54,111 nucleotides of DNA from Desulfuromonadaceae bacterium UBA5613 (GCA_002424625.1 DIKR01000071.1:97392-151502); one strand, 5' to 3'; positions 23,512 through 32,753 are shown, numbered from the stretch's first letter. A program made the numbers and translations. The notes: a model not told the origin generated them from the sequence alone.

Positions 23512-23592
23512 TTATTTTCTTTTTAATAATAAGCCGTTACGCAACATCAGCGGCCAACCTCTTTCCTGCTTCGTAACCGAATCCGGTCCTCT

Positions 23593-24864
23593 ATGAGCCT
23601 TGTTGGAAATCTTGAAGATCTGGGTCTCGGCGATATTCTGCAAATTGTCAGTCTCAGCAGAAAGTCGGGGGAACTCCTTCTGCGTGGTCCGAAACGCGAG
23701 GGGAGAATCATATTCAAAAATGGACAGGTCAACCGGGCGCTCTCCACCGATTTCCGGGAAAATATCGGGGATCTCCTGGTACGCCGCGGGATTGTCGATA
23801 TTGACGTCATCAGGCAGGCCGCCGAGTTGCAGCGTACTGTCTATCCTGATCAGCGTCTCGGCACCATTCTCACTGAAAAGCACGGCGTACCTAAAGAAAC
23901 TATCGATATTCTCGTCAAGGAACAGATCGAAAAGATTGTTTATAGTTTTTTCACCTGGAATGAAGGGACGTTCGTTTTCGACCTTGGCGATAGTAATGAG
24001 GAAGCAGCCACAAGTTTCGACCCTCTGCAATTTATGCTCGATCAGGGAATTAACCCCCAGTGGCTGGCGCTGGAGGGGAGCCGGATCCTTGACGAGCGGC
24101 GGCACCGTGGCGAATCGCTCGATATTGTCGGAGATGAACCACTCCTTGAGGTTGCCAGTATCTTTGCCCCTGGCGCGGCTTCATCACCCGCCAAGGTCTC
24201 ACCCCTTCTCAACCCCTTCGCCGACAGCAGAAAATCTTTAAGCGCGGATCAGTCGGGGACTTTTAATCTCGGTGCCGAACTGCGACTGGAACTTGGTGAA
24301 GATAACTCTGCACAGCGTGGGGATAAAGGCCCGGAAACACCGGGATTGCATCTGTTGCGCGGCATGCTGCAAGAGTTGAATAATCCGGCTTTAGGGGGCG
24401 GAATTATTTTGCTGGTGTTGCGTTTTGCCAGTGAGTTGATGAATCGTGCCGTGATTTTTTTGGTGAAAGAATACGAAATTGTCGGGCTCGGTCAATTCGG
24501 GATGGAAGCGCTTGACGGAATTTCCGCTGATGAGCGGGTGCGGCGGATGCGCGTTCCCCGCAACGCCGGCTCGATTTTTGAGCAGGTACTCCAATCCTGG
24601 ACCCCCCTTAAAACGGTCACCGGTTCAGAGGAATGGGATCGCTATCTGGTCGAAGAACTTGGCAGTGGCGTGGCGAGTGAGATTTTTGTCGGGCCGATTA
24701 TCAGCGAGGGGAAGGTGGTTGCTATTCTTTACGGAGATAATGCCCCGCAAAAAAGAGTCATCGGCGATACAGAATCTTTGGAAATCTTTTTGTCGCAGGC
24801 AGGGTTGGCGATGGAAAAGGTCTTGCTCGAACGCAGATTGCGGAGCAAGGAAATGTTGGTTTAA
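23593..24864 (+). CDS. PATAN (DUF4388) domain protein with GAF-like C-terminus
   Basis: 423 residues. The opening MSLVGNLEDLGLGDILQIVS with SGELLLRGPKREGRIIFKNG is a classic PATAN/DUF4388 domain (about 1-110 plus a helical extension with TILTEKHGVPKETIDILVK to about 165). A linker of about 180-255 leads to a C-terminal region (about 260-420) with mixed alpha/beta pattern (GGGIILLVLRFASELMNRAV, FVGPIISEGKVVAILYGDN) resembling a GAF sensor domain. PATAN proteins are regulatory partners in deltaproteobacterial and cyanobacterial signalling. As first gene of the chemosensory operon it may be an input or output adaptor. No ligand residues are identified, and no clear ribosome site precedes the start. 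Confidence 0.85.
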   Translation: MSLVGNLEDLGLGDILQIVSLSRKSGELLLRGPKREGRIIFKNGQVNRALSTDFRENIGDLLVRRGIVDIDVIRQAAELQRTVYPDQRLGTILTEKHGVPKETIDILVKEQIEKIVYSFFTWNEGTFVFDLGDSNEEAATSFDPLQFMLDQGINPQWLALEGSRILDERRHRGESLDIVGDEPLLEVASIFAPGAASSPAKVSPLLNPFADSRKSLSADQSGTFNLGAELRLELGEDNSAQRGDKGPETPGLHLLRGMLQELNNPALGGGIILLVLRFASELMNRAVIFLVKEYEIVGLGQFGMEALDGISADERVRRMRVPRNAGSIFEQVLQSWTPLKTVTGSEEWDRYLVEELGSGVASEIFVGPIISEGKVVAILYGDNAPQKRVIGDTESLEIFLSQAGLAMEKVLLERRLRSKEMLV

Positions 24865-24882
24865 GTAAGGAGGATGCCTGGC

Positions 24883-25254
24883 GTGCAGAAGAAAATTCTG
24901 GTAGCGGAAGATTCTCCCACGATGCGCTACCTGATCGCTTCGACGATCGCAGCGCTCGGAGACTTTACTGTCATTGAAGCCGGGAACGGTTTTGAAGCAT
25001 TACGGATATTACCCCATGAAAAGGTCGATCTGGTGATTACGGACATCAATATGCCCGATATTAACGGCCTTGAGTTGGTGAGTTTTATTCGGCAGAGCCC
25101 GAATTATCGGACGACACCGCTCTTCATTATCAGCACCGAAGGTAGCGCCCGCGACCGGGAAAAAGGGATGTCTCTTGGTGCCAATGCCTATCTGGTCAAA
25201 CCTTTTGCCCCGGAAGAACTTCAGTCCCTGATCCGTCAATATCTTGGAGAGTAG
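24883..25254 (+). CDS. CheY-like single-domain response regulator (1)
   Basis: 123 residues from GTG 24883 (VQKKILVAEDSPTMRYL). AAGGAGG at 24867-24873 abuts the in-frame ATG at 24874 but lies 9 bases before the GTG, so the GTG is the better start. Receiver hallmarks are present: acidic pair in AEDS, phospho-acceptor Asp in LVITDINMPD, conserved Ser/Thr in FIISTEG and Lys in YLVKPF. There is no output domain. It is closely similar in motifs to the last gene of the cluster (35595-35975). It probably receives phosphate from the CheA encoded 3 bases downstream. Confidence 0.93.
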   Translation: MQKKILVAEDSPTMRYLIASTIAALGDFTVIEAGNGFEALRILPHEKVDLVITDINMPDINGLELVSFIRQSPNYRTTPLFIISTEGSARDREKGMSLGANAYLVKPFAPEELQSLIRQYLGE

Positions 25255-25257
25255 ACT

Positions 25258-27321
25258 TTGAGCGATTCTAATTCTTCCCGCGCCATCAAGGATTTCCTCG
25301 CCGAATCAGAAGAGATTCTTGAACAGCTTAATCTCGATCTGGTGACCCTTGGTGATGCCATCGAGAATGGTGGAGATGTTGACCCGGGACTCCTCAATAC
25401 CATCTTCCGCGGTGCGCATTCCTTCAAGGGGATCTCCGGGATGTTCGGTTTTGACGATCTGTGTGAGTTGTGCCATCACATGGAAAGTCTGCTCGACAGT
25501 TTGCGCCTCGGTAAAGTGCCGCTTTCGGAAAATTTGATCGAGACCCTCTTTTCCCTGTTGGAAGTTTTGACTCGTCTGGTACACGGCAAGGCCGAATCCG
25601 AAGATTTCACCCTTGATATTAATCCCTTCATCCAGCGTATCGATGCCCTCCTCCGTGGTGATGAATTGTCAGCGCCGCCGGTTGCAGAGGGGATTGATCC
25701 CGCGATCCTGCGGGTGCTGACGGAGTACGAAGAGCATCGCCTTAACGAAAGCATCAAGAGCGGCAAGAATATCCTGCGGGTTGCAGTCAATTTCAGCCTG
25801 ATGAGCTTTGATGTGGAGCTTGCGGCACTGACCGATCACCTCAAGCAGTACGGCGAGGTCCTCAGTACTTTGCCCTCGGCCGGCGACCTTCCCGGGCATA
25901 TCGGTTTCCAGCTCCTTTTTGGTGCGCGCAGTACGGGCGAAGAGCTTGCAAGGATTTTGCAATCCGAAGACATAAAGATTGTCTGTCTTTACCCGGCGGT
26001 TGAAGTTGCGGCACCCTTGAATTTTCCGGCCAAATCGCACCCCTCTCGGCCTGTCGAAGTTGAGATCGTCAACAAAGAAGGGGAAGGCAACGAGGAAGAG
26101 CGTGCCGCTTCCTTGCGCTCCCTAAGTCGTACCGTGCGGGTTGACATCGATAAACTCGATAACTTGATGAATATAGTCGGTGAACTGGTCCTGTCCAAGA
26201 GTGCAATTACCGCCATTGCTGTGCAATTAAAGCAGCAGGAGTCGAATGATTTAACTGCGGAGTTGCAAAAAGCGACGCGAGGATTGGAGCGTCGTCTCGA
26301 AGAGCTGCAACAAGGGGTCATGGATGTACGGATGGTGCCGATTTCGCAGATTTTTGACAAGATGGTGCGAATCATCCGGCGTGCTTCCAACGAACAAGGG
26401 AAAAGAATTACACTTGATGTCCGTGGTGCGGAGACGGAGTTGGACAAATTGATCGTGGAAGATCTTTCCGACCCGCTCATGCATATTATTCGTAATGCCG
26501 TTGATCACGGCATTGAAGCGCCGGAAGAGCGTGTCGCTGCGGGAAAATCCGAAAAAGGGACGATTACGCTGTGGGCGGCGCAAAAAGGGAATCATGTCGT
26601 CCTGGAAATCGGTGATGATGGTCGCGGTATCGATGCCAACCGGGTGCGGCAGAAGGCGATCGAACGCGGGTTGATCTCTCCTGAAGCAGAATTGAGTCGG
26701 GAAGATATTTACAATCTGGTCTTCCTCCCCGGGTTCTCAACACGGGATGAAGTAACCGACCTCTCGGGCCGCGGGGTCGGCATGGACGTCGTCAAGAATA
26801 ATATCGCCGCTCTCTCCGGAGCGATTGAGATCGATAGCGAGTTCGGTCGCGGCACTTTGATGACGATTACCCTGCCGATTACCCTGGCTATTATCAAGGC
26901 CTTGATCGTGCGGGTCAGCGGCCGTAGTTATGCCATTCCCATCAATTCGGTACTGGAAACGTTGATGATCAATGCGTCGGCGATTCGCACCATTGAGCGC
27001 CGCGAGGTGATGGAATTACGGCAGAAAACTTTACCCCTGTTGCGTCTGACGGAAGTCTTTGCCCTCCCCGTCGAAGAGAAGCAAGGGAGCGCCCGCTCCT
27101 TCGTTGTCGTGACCGGCATGGCGGAAAAGAGGATTGGTATCCTGGTCGATGAGTTGATTGGTCAGCAGGATGTCGTCATTAAGTCTTTGGGGAAAGCCCT
27201 TTCTTTTGTGCGGGGGATTGCCGGCGCCGCCGATCTTGGTAATCAGAAAACGATTCTGGTCCTTGATGTCGGCGGATTGATGAATGAAGCGTTGCGGGGA
27301 GAGTTGGCGCGGCATGTATGA
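25258..27321 (+). CDS. cheA: CheA-type histidine kinase
   Basis: 687 residues from a TTG start with GGAG 8 bases upstream; later ATG codons would remove the phosphorylation site. P1/HPt domain at about 1-110 with FRGAHSFKG (His54). A second compact domain at about 140-265 sits where P2 lies. P3 dimerisation helices at about 285-345 (VDIDKLDNLMNIVGELVLSK). The ATPase domain has the N box HIIRNAVDHGIEAP, G1 GDDGRGID, and the F/G2 boxes FLPGFSTRDEVTDLSGRGVG. The P5 CheW-like domain runs from about 550 to 687. It is a complete, active-looking soluble kinase. No receptor gene is nearby. Its 3' end overlaps the ATPase gene by 8 bases. Confidence 0.96.
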   Translation: MSDSNSSRAIKDFLAESEEILEQLNLDLVTLGDAIENGGDVDPGLLNTIFRGAHSFKGISGMFGFDDLCELCHHMESLLDSLRLGKVPLSENLIETLFSLLEVLTRLVHGKAESEDFTLDINPFIQRIDALLRGDELSAPPVAEGIDPAILRVLTEYEEHRLNESIKSGKNILRVAVNFSLMSFDVELAALTDHLKQYGEVLSTLPSAGDLPGHIGFQLLFGARSTGEELARILQSEDIKIVCLYPAVEVAAPLNFPAKSHPSRPVEVEIVNKEGEGNEEERAASLRSLSRTVRVDIDKLDNLMNIVGELVLSKSAITAIAVQLKQQESNDLTAELQKATRGLERRLEELQQGVMDVRMVPISQIFDKMVRIIRRASNEQGKRITLDVRGAETELDKLIVEDLSDPLMHIIRNAVDHGIEAPEERVAAGKSEKGTITLWAAQKGNHVVLEIGDDGRGIDANRVRQKAIERGLISPEAELSREDIYNLVFLPGFSTRDEVTDLSGRGVGMDVVKNNIAALSGAIEIDSEFGRGTLMTITLPITLAIIKALIVRVSGRSYAIPINSVLETLMINASAIRTIERREVMELRQKTLPLLRLTEVFALPVEEKQGSARSFVVVTGMAEKRIGILVDELIGQQDVVIKSLGKALSFVRGIAGAADLGNQKTILVLDVGGLMNEALRGELARHV

Positions 27322-28129
27322 GGCTTTTTACGGCTTGCAAGACCGGCCCTTCAGCAAGACTCCTGATCCGCGCTTCCTTTTTCTAAGCGGGACGCATCGG
27401 GAAGCATTGGCGCGTTTGGTCCATGCTGTGGAAGAACGGGACCTGATCCTTCTGACCGGGGATATCGGTTGCGGTAAGACCACCCTTTCCCGGGCCTTGA
27501 TGGATGAACTCGGCGACGATTACAAGGTTCTCCTGCTGGTCAATCCGCGCTTAACGCCCATCGAATTTTTGCGAACCCTGGCCCTGCGCCTCGATATTGC
27601 CGAACCGTCGCGATTCAAGACCGACCTTTTGGAAGAGATTGGCGGAGCGCTTTATGCTGCTTATGAAAAGGGAATCTGTCCGGTCCTGGTGATAGATGAG
27701 GCTCAACTCGTCCCTTATAAAGAAACTTTTGACGAGATCCGCCTTCTCACCAATTTTCAGCTGGATGACCGTAATCTCCTCAGTGTTGTTCTCATGGGGC
27801 AACCGGAGTTGCGGCGGCGTCTGGCGCATCATGCTTATGAACCCTTGCGGCAACGGATTGGCATGCAATATGCGCTCAAACCGTTATCGCTGGTCGAGAC
27901 CGGTGAATATCTCGATTTTCGTTTAGCGGTGGCGGGTGGAAAGCCGGGGCTCTTTTTGCCGGAAGCGGTGGAACTCCTTTACCGGTTCTCTTCCGGCGTC
28001 CCCCGACGCATCAATCACATTGCCTCCCTGGCGTTGCTTGAGGGATTCGGTCGTGAAGCCCGGCACATTAGCGCCAAGATCCTCGACGCAATCCTCAGTG
28101 AACTTAACCTTGTCGCTAAGAGCGGATGA
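27314..28129 (+). CDS. ExeA-type AAA ATPase
   Basis: 271 residues from ATG 27314 (MYEAFYGLQDRPFSKTPDPR), overlapping the cheA stop by 8 bases; an upstream in-frame start at 27284 would add ten residues without similarity. The opening plus YxxF-Gl-PF block is typical of the ExeA/GspA and MshM family. Walker A is GDIGCGKTTL (about 46-55), Walker B VLVIDEAQL (about 125-133), and the sensor and arginine region QPELRRRLAHHAYEPLRQRI. There is no peptidoglycan-binding or membrane segment at the C-terminus, unlike secretion ExeA. Its place inside a che operon is unusual. It may power assembly or positioning of the signalling array or of a secretion or pilus partner; this is inference. Confidence 0.9.
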   Translation: MYEAFYGLQDRPFSKTPDPRFLFLSGTHREALARLVHAVEERDLILLTGDIGCGKTTLSRALMDELGDDYKVLLLVNPRLTPIEFLRTLALRLDIAEPSRFKTDLLEEIGGALYAAYEKGICPVLVIDEAQLVPYKETFDEIRLLTNFQLDDRNLLSVVLMGQPELRRRLAHHAYEPLRQRIGMQYALKPLSLVETGEYLDFRLAVAGGKPGLFLPEAVELLYRFSSGVPRRINHIASLALLEGFGREARHISAKILDAILSELNLVAKSG

Positions 28130-28132
28130 TCG

Positions 28133-28870
28133 ATGAATATTGCCGAAATCAGAAAGAAAGCCCGGGATGATAAGGCGGAATCCAGGATTTGCGAGTCGGA
28201 ACCCCTGAGTGGCGCGGTGACTCCCAAAGAGGTCGCGTCTGCCGCCGGGTCGTTGCCACCGTTGGTGATACAACCGTTATCGCCTCCGCTTGCGGAATCG
28301 CCGGCAGCAGCTCCCGTCGCGGAAAGAGAGCTGCTCGCAGTTGGCAACGATCGTCTCGATCAGCTCTTTTCCTGGGTGCCGCAGGCGGAGGACCTTCTGC
28401 TTGAGAGCTCCATCGGTGAGGCAAGGGTTGAAGTCGCAGCGCGACGTTGGCTGTCATTTTCTCTGGGGAGCGAAGATTATGCCCTAGACATCAGTCTGAT
28501 TCGCGAAATTCTTAAACCTCGTGAGATTACAGCAATCCCCCGGGTGCCGGACTTTCTACTCGGTATCATCTCCTTGCGCGGCAACATTATCCCCATCTTC
28601 GATCTCAAAAGAAGGTTGGGTCTGGGGGTGGTGACGGTTGACGAGGATTCACGGATTATTGTGTGTCAGGAAGGCGAACTCCTCGCCGGCCTTTTGATCG
28701 ACCGGATTACGCAAGTGACATCCATTCAGGAAGAAGGGATTGAGCCGCCACCGGCAATTTTTTCCGGTCGGGATCGGGCCTTGCTCGATGGTGTTGGGCG
28801 TGTTCAGGGAAAAGTGCTGATATTGCTGAATATAGCCAATGTTTTAACGATCGACTCGAATGGTTTATGA
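28133..28870 (+). CDS. CheW-like coupling protein with N-terminal extension
   Basis: 245 residues. The first about 95 residues are charged then alanine/proline-rich (PPLVIQPLSPPLAESPAAAP) and probably disordered. A CheW domain fills about 100-245: WLSFSLGSEDYALDISLIRE, then PRVPDFLLGIISLRGNIIPI and FDLKRRLGL, the standard coupling-protein core. It lies 3 bases after the ExeA-type gene. The extension may tether it to another component. One of two CheW proteins in the operon, so there may be two coupling inputs to CheA. Confidence 0.93.
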   Translation: MNIAEIRKKARDDKAESRICESEPLSGAVTPKEVASAAGSLPPLVIQPLSPPLAESPAAAPVAERELLAVGNDRLDQLFSWVPQAEDLLLESSIGEARVEVAARRWLSFSLGSEDYALDISLIREILKPREITAIPRVPDFLLGIISLRGNIIPIFDLKRRLGLGVVTVDEDSRIIVCQEGELLAGLLIDRITQVTSIQEEGIEPPPAIFSGRDRALLDGVGRVQGKVLILLNIANVLTIDSNGL

Positions 28871-28889
28871 GGAGAAAGGGGAGCATAAC

Positions 28890-29261
28890 ATGGCAAAGCA
28901 AAAGATTATGGTGGTAGAAGATGAGGAGAGCCTGCTTAAGTTGGAAAGCATTTTGTTGACCTCTCGCGGTTATCAGGTTTGCAGCATGCGCAATGGGAGA
29001 GATGCCTTGGAAAGCATTGCAACAGAGAAACCTGATCTCGTCCTCCTTGATGTTATGTTGCCTGAAATCGATGGATTTGAAGTCTGCCGCCAGATCAAGG
29101 AAAACCCTTTGACCAGCCATATCCCCGTTGTTCTTCTCACCGCAAAAAAGGGGCGGGAAGATATGGCGAAAGGGGAAGAGGTCAAGGCGGACTGGTACAT
29201 CACTAAACCGTTTAAATCAGCGATGGTGATTGAAACTATTCAGAGGTTTTTGAACCGATGA
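28890..29261 (+). CDS. CheY-like single-domain response regulator (2)
   Basis: 123 residues from ATG 28890 (MAKQKIMVVEDEESLLKLES) with AGGGGAG about 7 bases upstream; the in-frame start at 28860 overlaps the previous gene and has no ribosome site. Receiver residues: acidic VVEDE, phospho-acceptor in VLLDVMLPEIDG, Thr in VVLLTAKKGR, Lys in YITKPF. The motifs are more like PilH/PleD-type receivers than the other two CheY proteins here. It overlaps the next gene by ATGA. Confidence 0.93.
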   Translation: MAKQKIMVVEDEESLLKLESILLTSRGYQVCSMRNGRDALESIATEKPDLVLLDVMLPEIDGFEVCRQIKENPLTSHIPVVLLTAKKGREDMAKGEEVKADWYITKPFKSAMVIETIQRFLNR

Positions 29262-29800
29262 TCGGCCATTTTGGAGAAAATGATCTGCAGGAAACGGATA
29301 GAAAGATGGTTCGTGCCGAGGTCAAACTCGCCACCTTTCGTGTTGGCAGCGCTCTTTATGCCATCGACATTCTGCGCATCAAGGAGATTATTCGTCCGAT
29401 CAAGGTGACCTCAGTCCCGAATTCTCCACCATATATCGAGGGGGTCGTCAATTTACGGGGGGCGGTGATTCCGGTCATCGATTTGCGTAAGCGTTTTGTC
29501 GTTGCCACCACTGTTGACGGTCGCTTGACGCGTATCGTCATCTGTCTGGTCTTCCGCCGTCTTTTTGCTCTGGTTGTTGATGAGGTCGTCGAAGTTCGCA
29601 GTTATGTCAGGGAGGAATTACATCCCCCCCCGAAATTTTTTCAGGGGCAGGAGACCGATATCTTTCTTGGAGTCGCACACCGTGCCGACGATCTTTTGAT
29701 GATCCTTGATCTGGAGCGTTTTTTGTCTTTGTCGCGAATGGTCGACTTCATCCCTCCATCGGGCATGCTGGATGACCGTTCTGCTATTTCCCTGTCATAG
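29258..29800 (+). CDS. CheW-like coupling protein (2)
   Basis: 180 residues, ATGA overlap with the receiver gene upstream. A 30-residue charged leader precedes the CheW domain at about 28-165 (LATFRVGSALYAIDILRIKE, PNSPPYIEGVVNLRGAVIPV, IDLRKRFVV, then FALVVDEVVEV). The NLRG-VIP-DLR block is the CheW signature. It differs substantially from the first CheW, so the two are not recent copies. It couples CheA to sensors in known systems; the sensor here is not identified. Confidence 0.94.
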   Translation: MIGHFGENDLQETDRKMVRAEVKLATFRVGSALYAIDILRIKEIIRPIKVTSVPNSPPYIEGVVNLRGAVIPVIDLRKRFVVATTVDGRLTRIVICLVFRRLFALVVDEVVEVRSYVREELHPPPKFFQGQETDIFLGVAHRADDLLMILDLERFLSLSRMVDFIPPSGMLDDRSAISLS

Positions 29801-29815
29801 GTTATCGAGGGATTC

Positions 29816-30718
29816 ATGATTATCAGTTGTCACCATTGCGGAAAACATGTTCGTATCGATGTCGTCAAATATTCAGGAAAGCGGATAAAGTTGCGTTGCA
29901 GTCACTGTAGCACAGCTTCTGTGGCAGAGGTTCCGATTCAGACCGGCAGCGCCGCAAACAGGTCGGAGCTGTCGCGATCGCAAGTCCTTATTGCTCATAG
30001 TGACCCCGTTCTTTGTAGTACCGTCGGGAGTATCCTTGGCAATCATGGTTTCTTGTGGCAGGCGTGTCATGATGGTGAAACCGCCTTGGAATTTATGGAT
30101 CGTCAGCCCCCGCAGGTTGCCATTGTTGATGTGGCTCTTCCCGGCCTTTTTGCTTTTGAGGTGGTTGAAAAGGTCCGCAAACGTCCAGGGCTTGAAGGTG
30201 TCAAGATCATGCTTTTGAGCTCGGTTTACAATAAAATGGCTTACAAGCGTCGTCCAACCACGCTTTACGGCGCCGACGATTATATCGAAAAGCACCATAT
30301 ACCCCTTGATTTAATAGCAAAAATACATAAGTTAATTGAAAGAAACTGTCACGAAGTGAAAGGGGGAGCGATTGCTCCCGAGGAAGTATCGACCCGTTTG
30401 GAGATAGATGAACTTAAGACCCGGTTGAAAAATGCCGAAGAGTCGGAGAGGATTCTGGCTCCCCTTGAACTTGCAGAGTTGGCGAAGGCGCAACGTCTGG
30501 CTCGAATCATCGCCTCTGATATCTCCTTGTACGATGAAGCCAAGGTGAAAGAAGGGATTCGCTCGGGAACTTTTTTTGAACTCTTTGCAGAGGAAATAGC
30601 TGAAGGACGGCAACACTTTCTAGCCCGGATTCCAGAAACCGTTCCCCGCCGTATCGCGATTCTTGATGAAGCATTTAACGAATTAATCGAACACTTTCGT
30701 CGTGAAAATCATTTGTAA
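29816..30718 (+). CDS. Zinc-ribbon receiver protein
   Basis: 300 residues. The N-terminus has a two-CxxC zinc ribbon: CHHCGKHVRIDVVKYSGKRI then LRCSHC (residues 5-31), like MJ0042-type fingers. A receiver-like domain follows at about 58-175 (QVLIAHSDPVLCSTVGSILG, phospho-acceptor Asp in VAIVDVALPGLFAFEVV, DDYIEKHHI). The last about 110 residues are helical and charged (about 190-300). The acidic pair is partly replaced (HSD), so phosphorylation may be weakened. Zinc-ribbon plus receiver fusions are seen in Geobacter-like genomes as far as I recall. It could be an output protein of CheA; partner and DNA or protein binding are unknown. Confidence 0.85.
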   Translation: MIISCHHCGKHVRIDVVKYSGKRIKLRCSHCSTASVAEVPIQTGSAANRSELSRSQVLIAHSDPVLCSTVGSILGNHGFLWQACHDGETALEFMDRQPPQVAIVDVALPGLFAFEVVEKVRKRPGLEGVKIMLLSSVYNKMAYKRRPTTLYGADDYIEKHHIPLDLIAKIHKLIERNCHEVKGGAIAPEEVSTRLEIDELKTRLKNAEESERILAPLELAELAKAQRLARIIASDISLYDEAKVKEGIRSGTFFELFAEEIAEGRQHFLARIPETVPRRIAILDEAFNELIEHFRRENHL

Positions 30719-30743
30719 TCTGTAGGTTACGGAGTTACTCGTT

Positions 30744-32753
30744 GTGAATCGTTGTCTTTTGATACAAACGGCCCTTCTGTCAACAGACGAAGAGATTCGC
30801 TTGAGCGGTCTGCAAAGTCTTTACCACTACGACGGTGAAAAGCGCATCGATTTGATCTGTGCGGCACTGGGTGATAACAGTTGGCGCATTCGCAAGGAAG
30901 CGATCAATCTCTTTCTCTCTCTTCCCTGTGCCGTTGCTTCTGCTGAGCGCATCCTTGTCCTCCTTTATGATGAAGAAAATGCTGGTCTGCGGAATGCAGC
31001 GGCTGAAATTCTGGTAAAACTGGGTCATGTCGTCCTCCCGATCTTGTTCCGCTCCGCCGATTCACCCGACCCTGACGTTCGTAAATTTATTCTCGATATT
31101 TTGGGCGATATCGGCGATCAACAGGCGACGCCATTGCTGTTACGTTTGCTGCAGAATGATGATGAGACCAATGTTCGTGCTGCTGCGGCGGAAAATCTCG
31201 GCAAGATTCGGGATGCCAGCGCTGTGCCGGTTATGGTCAGCGCCTTGTCGACGCCTGATCTGCTTGTGCAGTTCAGTCTCCTTGATGCCCTGGCCCGGAT
31301 TGGCAGTGTGATTCCCGTGGCGGGTCTTGTCGGTCTGGGCGAAAACAGGTTGTTAAAAAAACCCCTCTTCGATCTTTTGGGCCGGATCGGTGACGAAACG
31401 GCGATTTCTCCCCTGGTGGCCGGGTTGCATGATCCGATGCGTAACGTCCGTGAGGCAGCAATTCTGGCATTGCAGAGCCTGGTGTCCCGTTGTGGCGAGA
31501 AGGTTCTGGTCGGACAGTTGACCGCAACCGACCTGGATGGGGTCATCGCGTTACTATCGAGTTCGTCACTGCCGGTGCAGAAAGCGGCTCTGTCCATCCT
31601 CGGCAGGCATTGTGATCGAGAGCGCGCCCTTCTTCTGTCATCCTATCTCGACGACGACCACCTTGCTGCTGATGTTGTGACTATTTTTCTGGCAAGGGGG
31701 CACGATGACGTTGCCGACCTCACCATGTGCTGGGTCGGCGCATCCGAGAAGAAAAAAGCGTATCTTGCTTATCTCTTTGGTGCAATGGGGGTTGAAAGTG
31801 CTGTTAATCTGCTTGTTTCTGAATTGAAAACAGCGGACGATTTTTTGCGGACCATTCTTCTCCGCACCCTGGGACAGGTCGGAAGGATTGAAGATATTGC
31901 CATTTTGGCGGGTTATCTTGAGGATTCTGAAGATGATGTCCGGCAAGCGGCGGTTGAAGGTCTGGTGAATATCGCGAAACGGTTTCACGCTTCAGTTATC
32001 GATCTGGTGCGCAATGCTTTAGCTCATGTTGAGCCCCCGATTCGTCAGGCTGCCCTTCAGGTCCTGGGCCGCCTTGGCGGGGCGGAGTCAGAAGCCCTGC
32101 TGTTGCTGGCGATGAAGGATGAATCCTCACTGGTCAGGCGTGCGGCTATTTGCTACCTCGATGGACGCAACCCGCACCATTATCCGGCGCTGACCTTGGC
32201 GTTAACGGATGAGGAGAGTGATGTCAGGCGCCAGGCCATTGAAACCCTGGCCATGAGTGCCGTTCGCTCCTTGACCGAGCCTCTCATGCTTGTGTTGCAG
32301 GACGAGGACCCCTGGGTCCGGGCTGCCGCTGTCCGTGCTCTTGGGCATTTTGGCGGGAGCGAGGCTCTGGCCGCCGTCCGCAGTGGTCTGCGTGACCCGG
32401 TTGGACTGGTGGCGATAGCGGCCGTGGAGACTTTGACAAAGGAGGATATCCCTTTTGATCAGAAGGAGCTGGCCGCTCAACTTGGTCATGCTGATGATGA
32501 TGTTGTTCTGGCATTGTTGAAGGAGTTATCAACATCGTCTGACACTTTCTGGCTTGGGCAGTGGGGGGAGAAGTTGTTGGGACACCAGCACTGGTTGATC
32601 CGGCAGAAGGTCGCGGAGATAATCGGTCACCGGGGGACAGCAGAGGGACGGGTCCTTTTGCAGCAGCGCTTGCTGCTAGAGGAAGAGGAGATCGTGCGCA
32701 CCGCCCTTCATCAGGGACTGAGCGCCTTTGCCTGCGCCGGGGAGAGCGACTAG
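30744..32753 (+). CDS. HEAT-repeat (PBS lyase-like) scaffold protein
   Basis: 669 residues from GTG 30744, with GGAG 9 bases upstream. Nearly the whole length consists of HEAT/PBS-lyase-type helical repeats of about 31 residues, for example DPDVRKFILDILGDIGDQQA, ATPLLLRLLQNDDETNVRAA, and later DPWVRAAAVRALGHFGGSEA. I can see at least fifteen such units. There is no enzymatic motif; despite the domain name it is not a phycobilin lyase. Such solenoids serve as protein-binding scaffolds. It sits directly before cheR (no bases between stop and start), so it may organise the chemosensory proteins. Confidence 0.88.
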   Translation: MNRCLLIQTALLSTDEEIRLSGLQSLYHYDGEKRIDLICAALGDNSWRIRKEAINLFLSLPCAVASAERILVLLYDEENAGLRNAAAEILVKLGHVVLPILFRSADSPDPDVRKFILDILGDIGDQQATPLLLRLLQNDDETNVRAAAAENLGKIRDASAVPVMVSALSTPDLLVQFSLLDALARIGSVIPVAGLVGLGENRLLKKPLFDLLGRIGDETAISPLVAGLHDPMRNVREAAILALQSLVSRCGEKVLVGQLTATDLDGVIALLSSSSLPVQKAALSILGRHCDRERALLLSSYLDDDHLAADVVTIFLARGHDDVADLTMCWVGASEKKKAYLAYLFGAMGVESAVNLLVSELKTADDFLRTILLRTLGQVGRIEDIAILAGYLEDSEDDVRQAAVEGLVNIAKRFHASVIDLVRNALAHVEPPIRQAALQVLGRLGGAESEALLLLAMKDESSLVRRAAICYLDGRNPHHYPALTLALTDEESDVRRQAIETLAMSAVRSLTEPLMLVLQDEDPWVRAAAVRALGHFGGSEALAAVRSGLRDPVGLVAIAAVETLTKEDIPFDQKELAAQLGHADDDVVLALLKELSTSSDTFWLGQWGEKLLGHQHWLIRQKVAEIIGHRGTAEGRVLLQQRLLLEEEEIVRTALHQGLSAFACAGESD

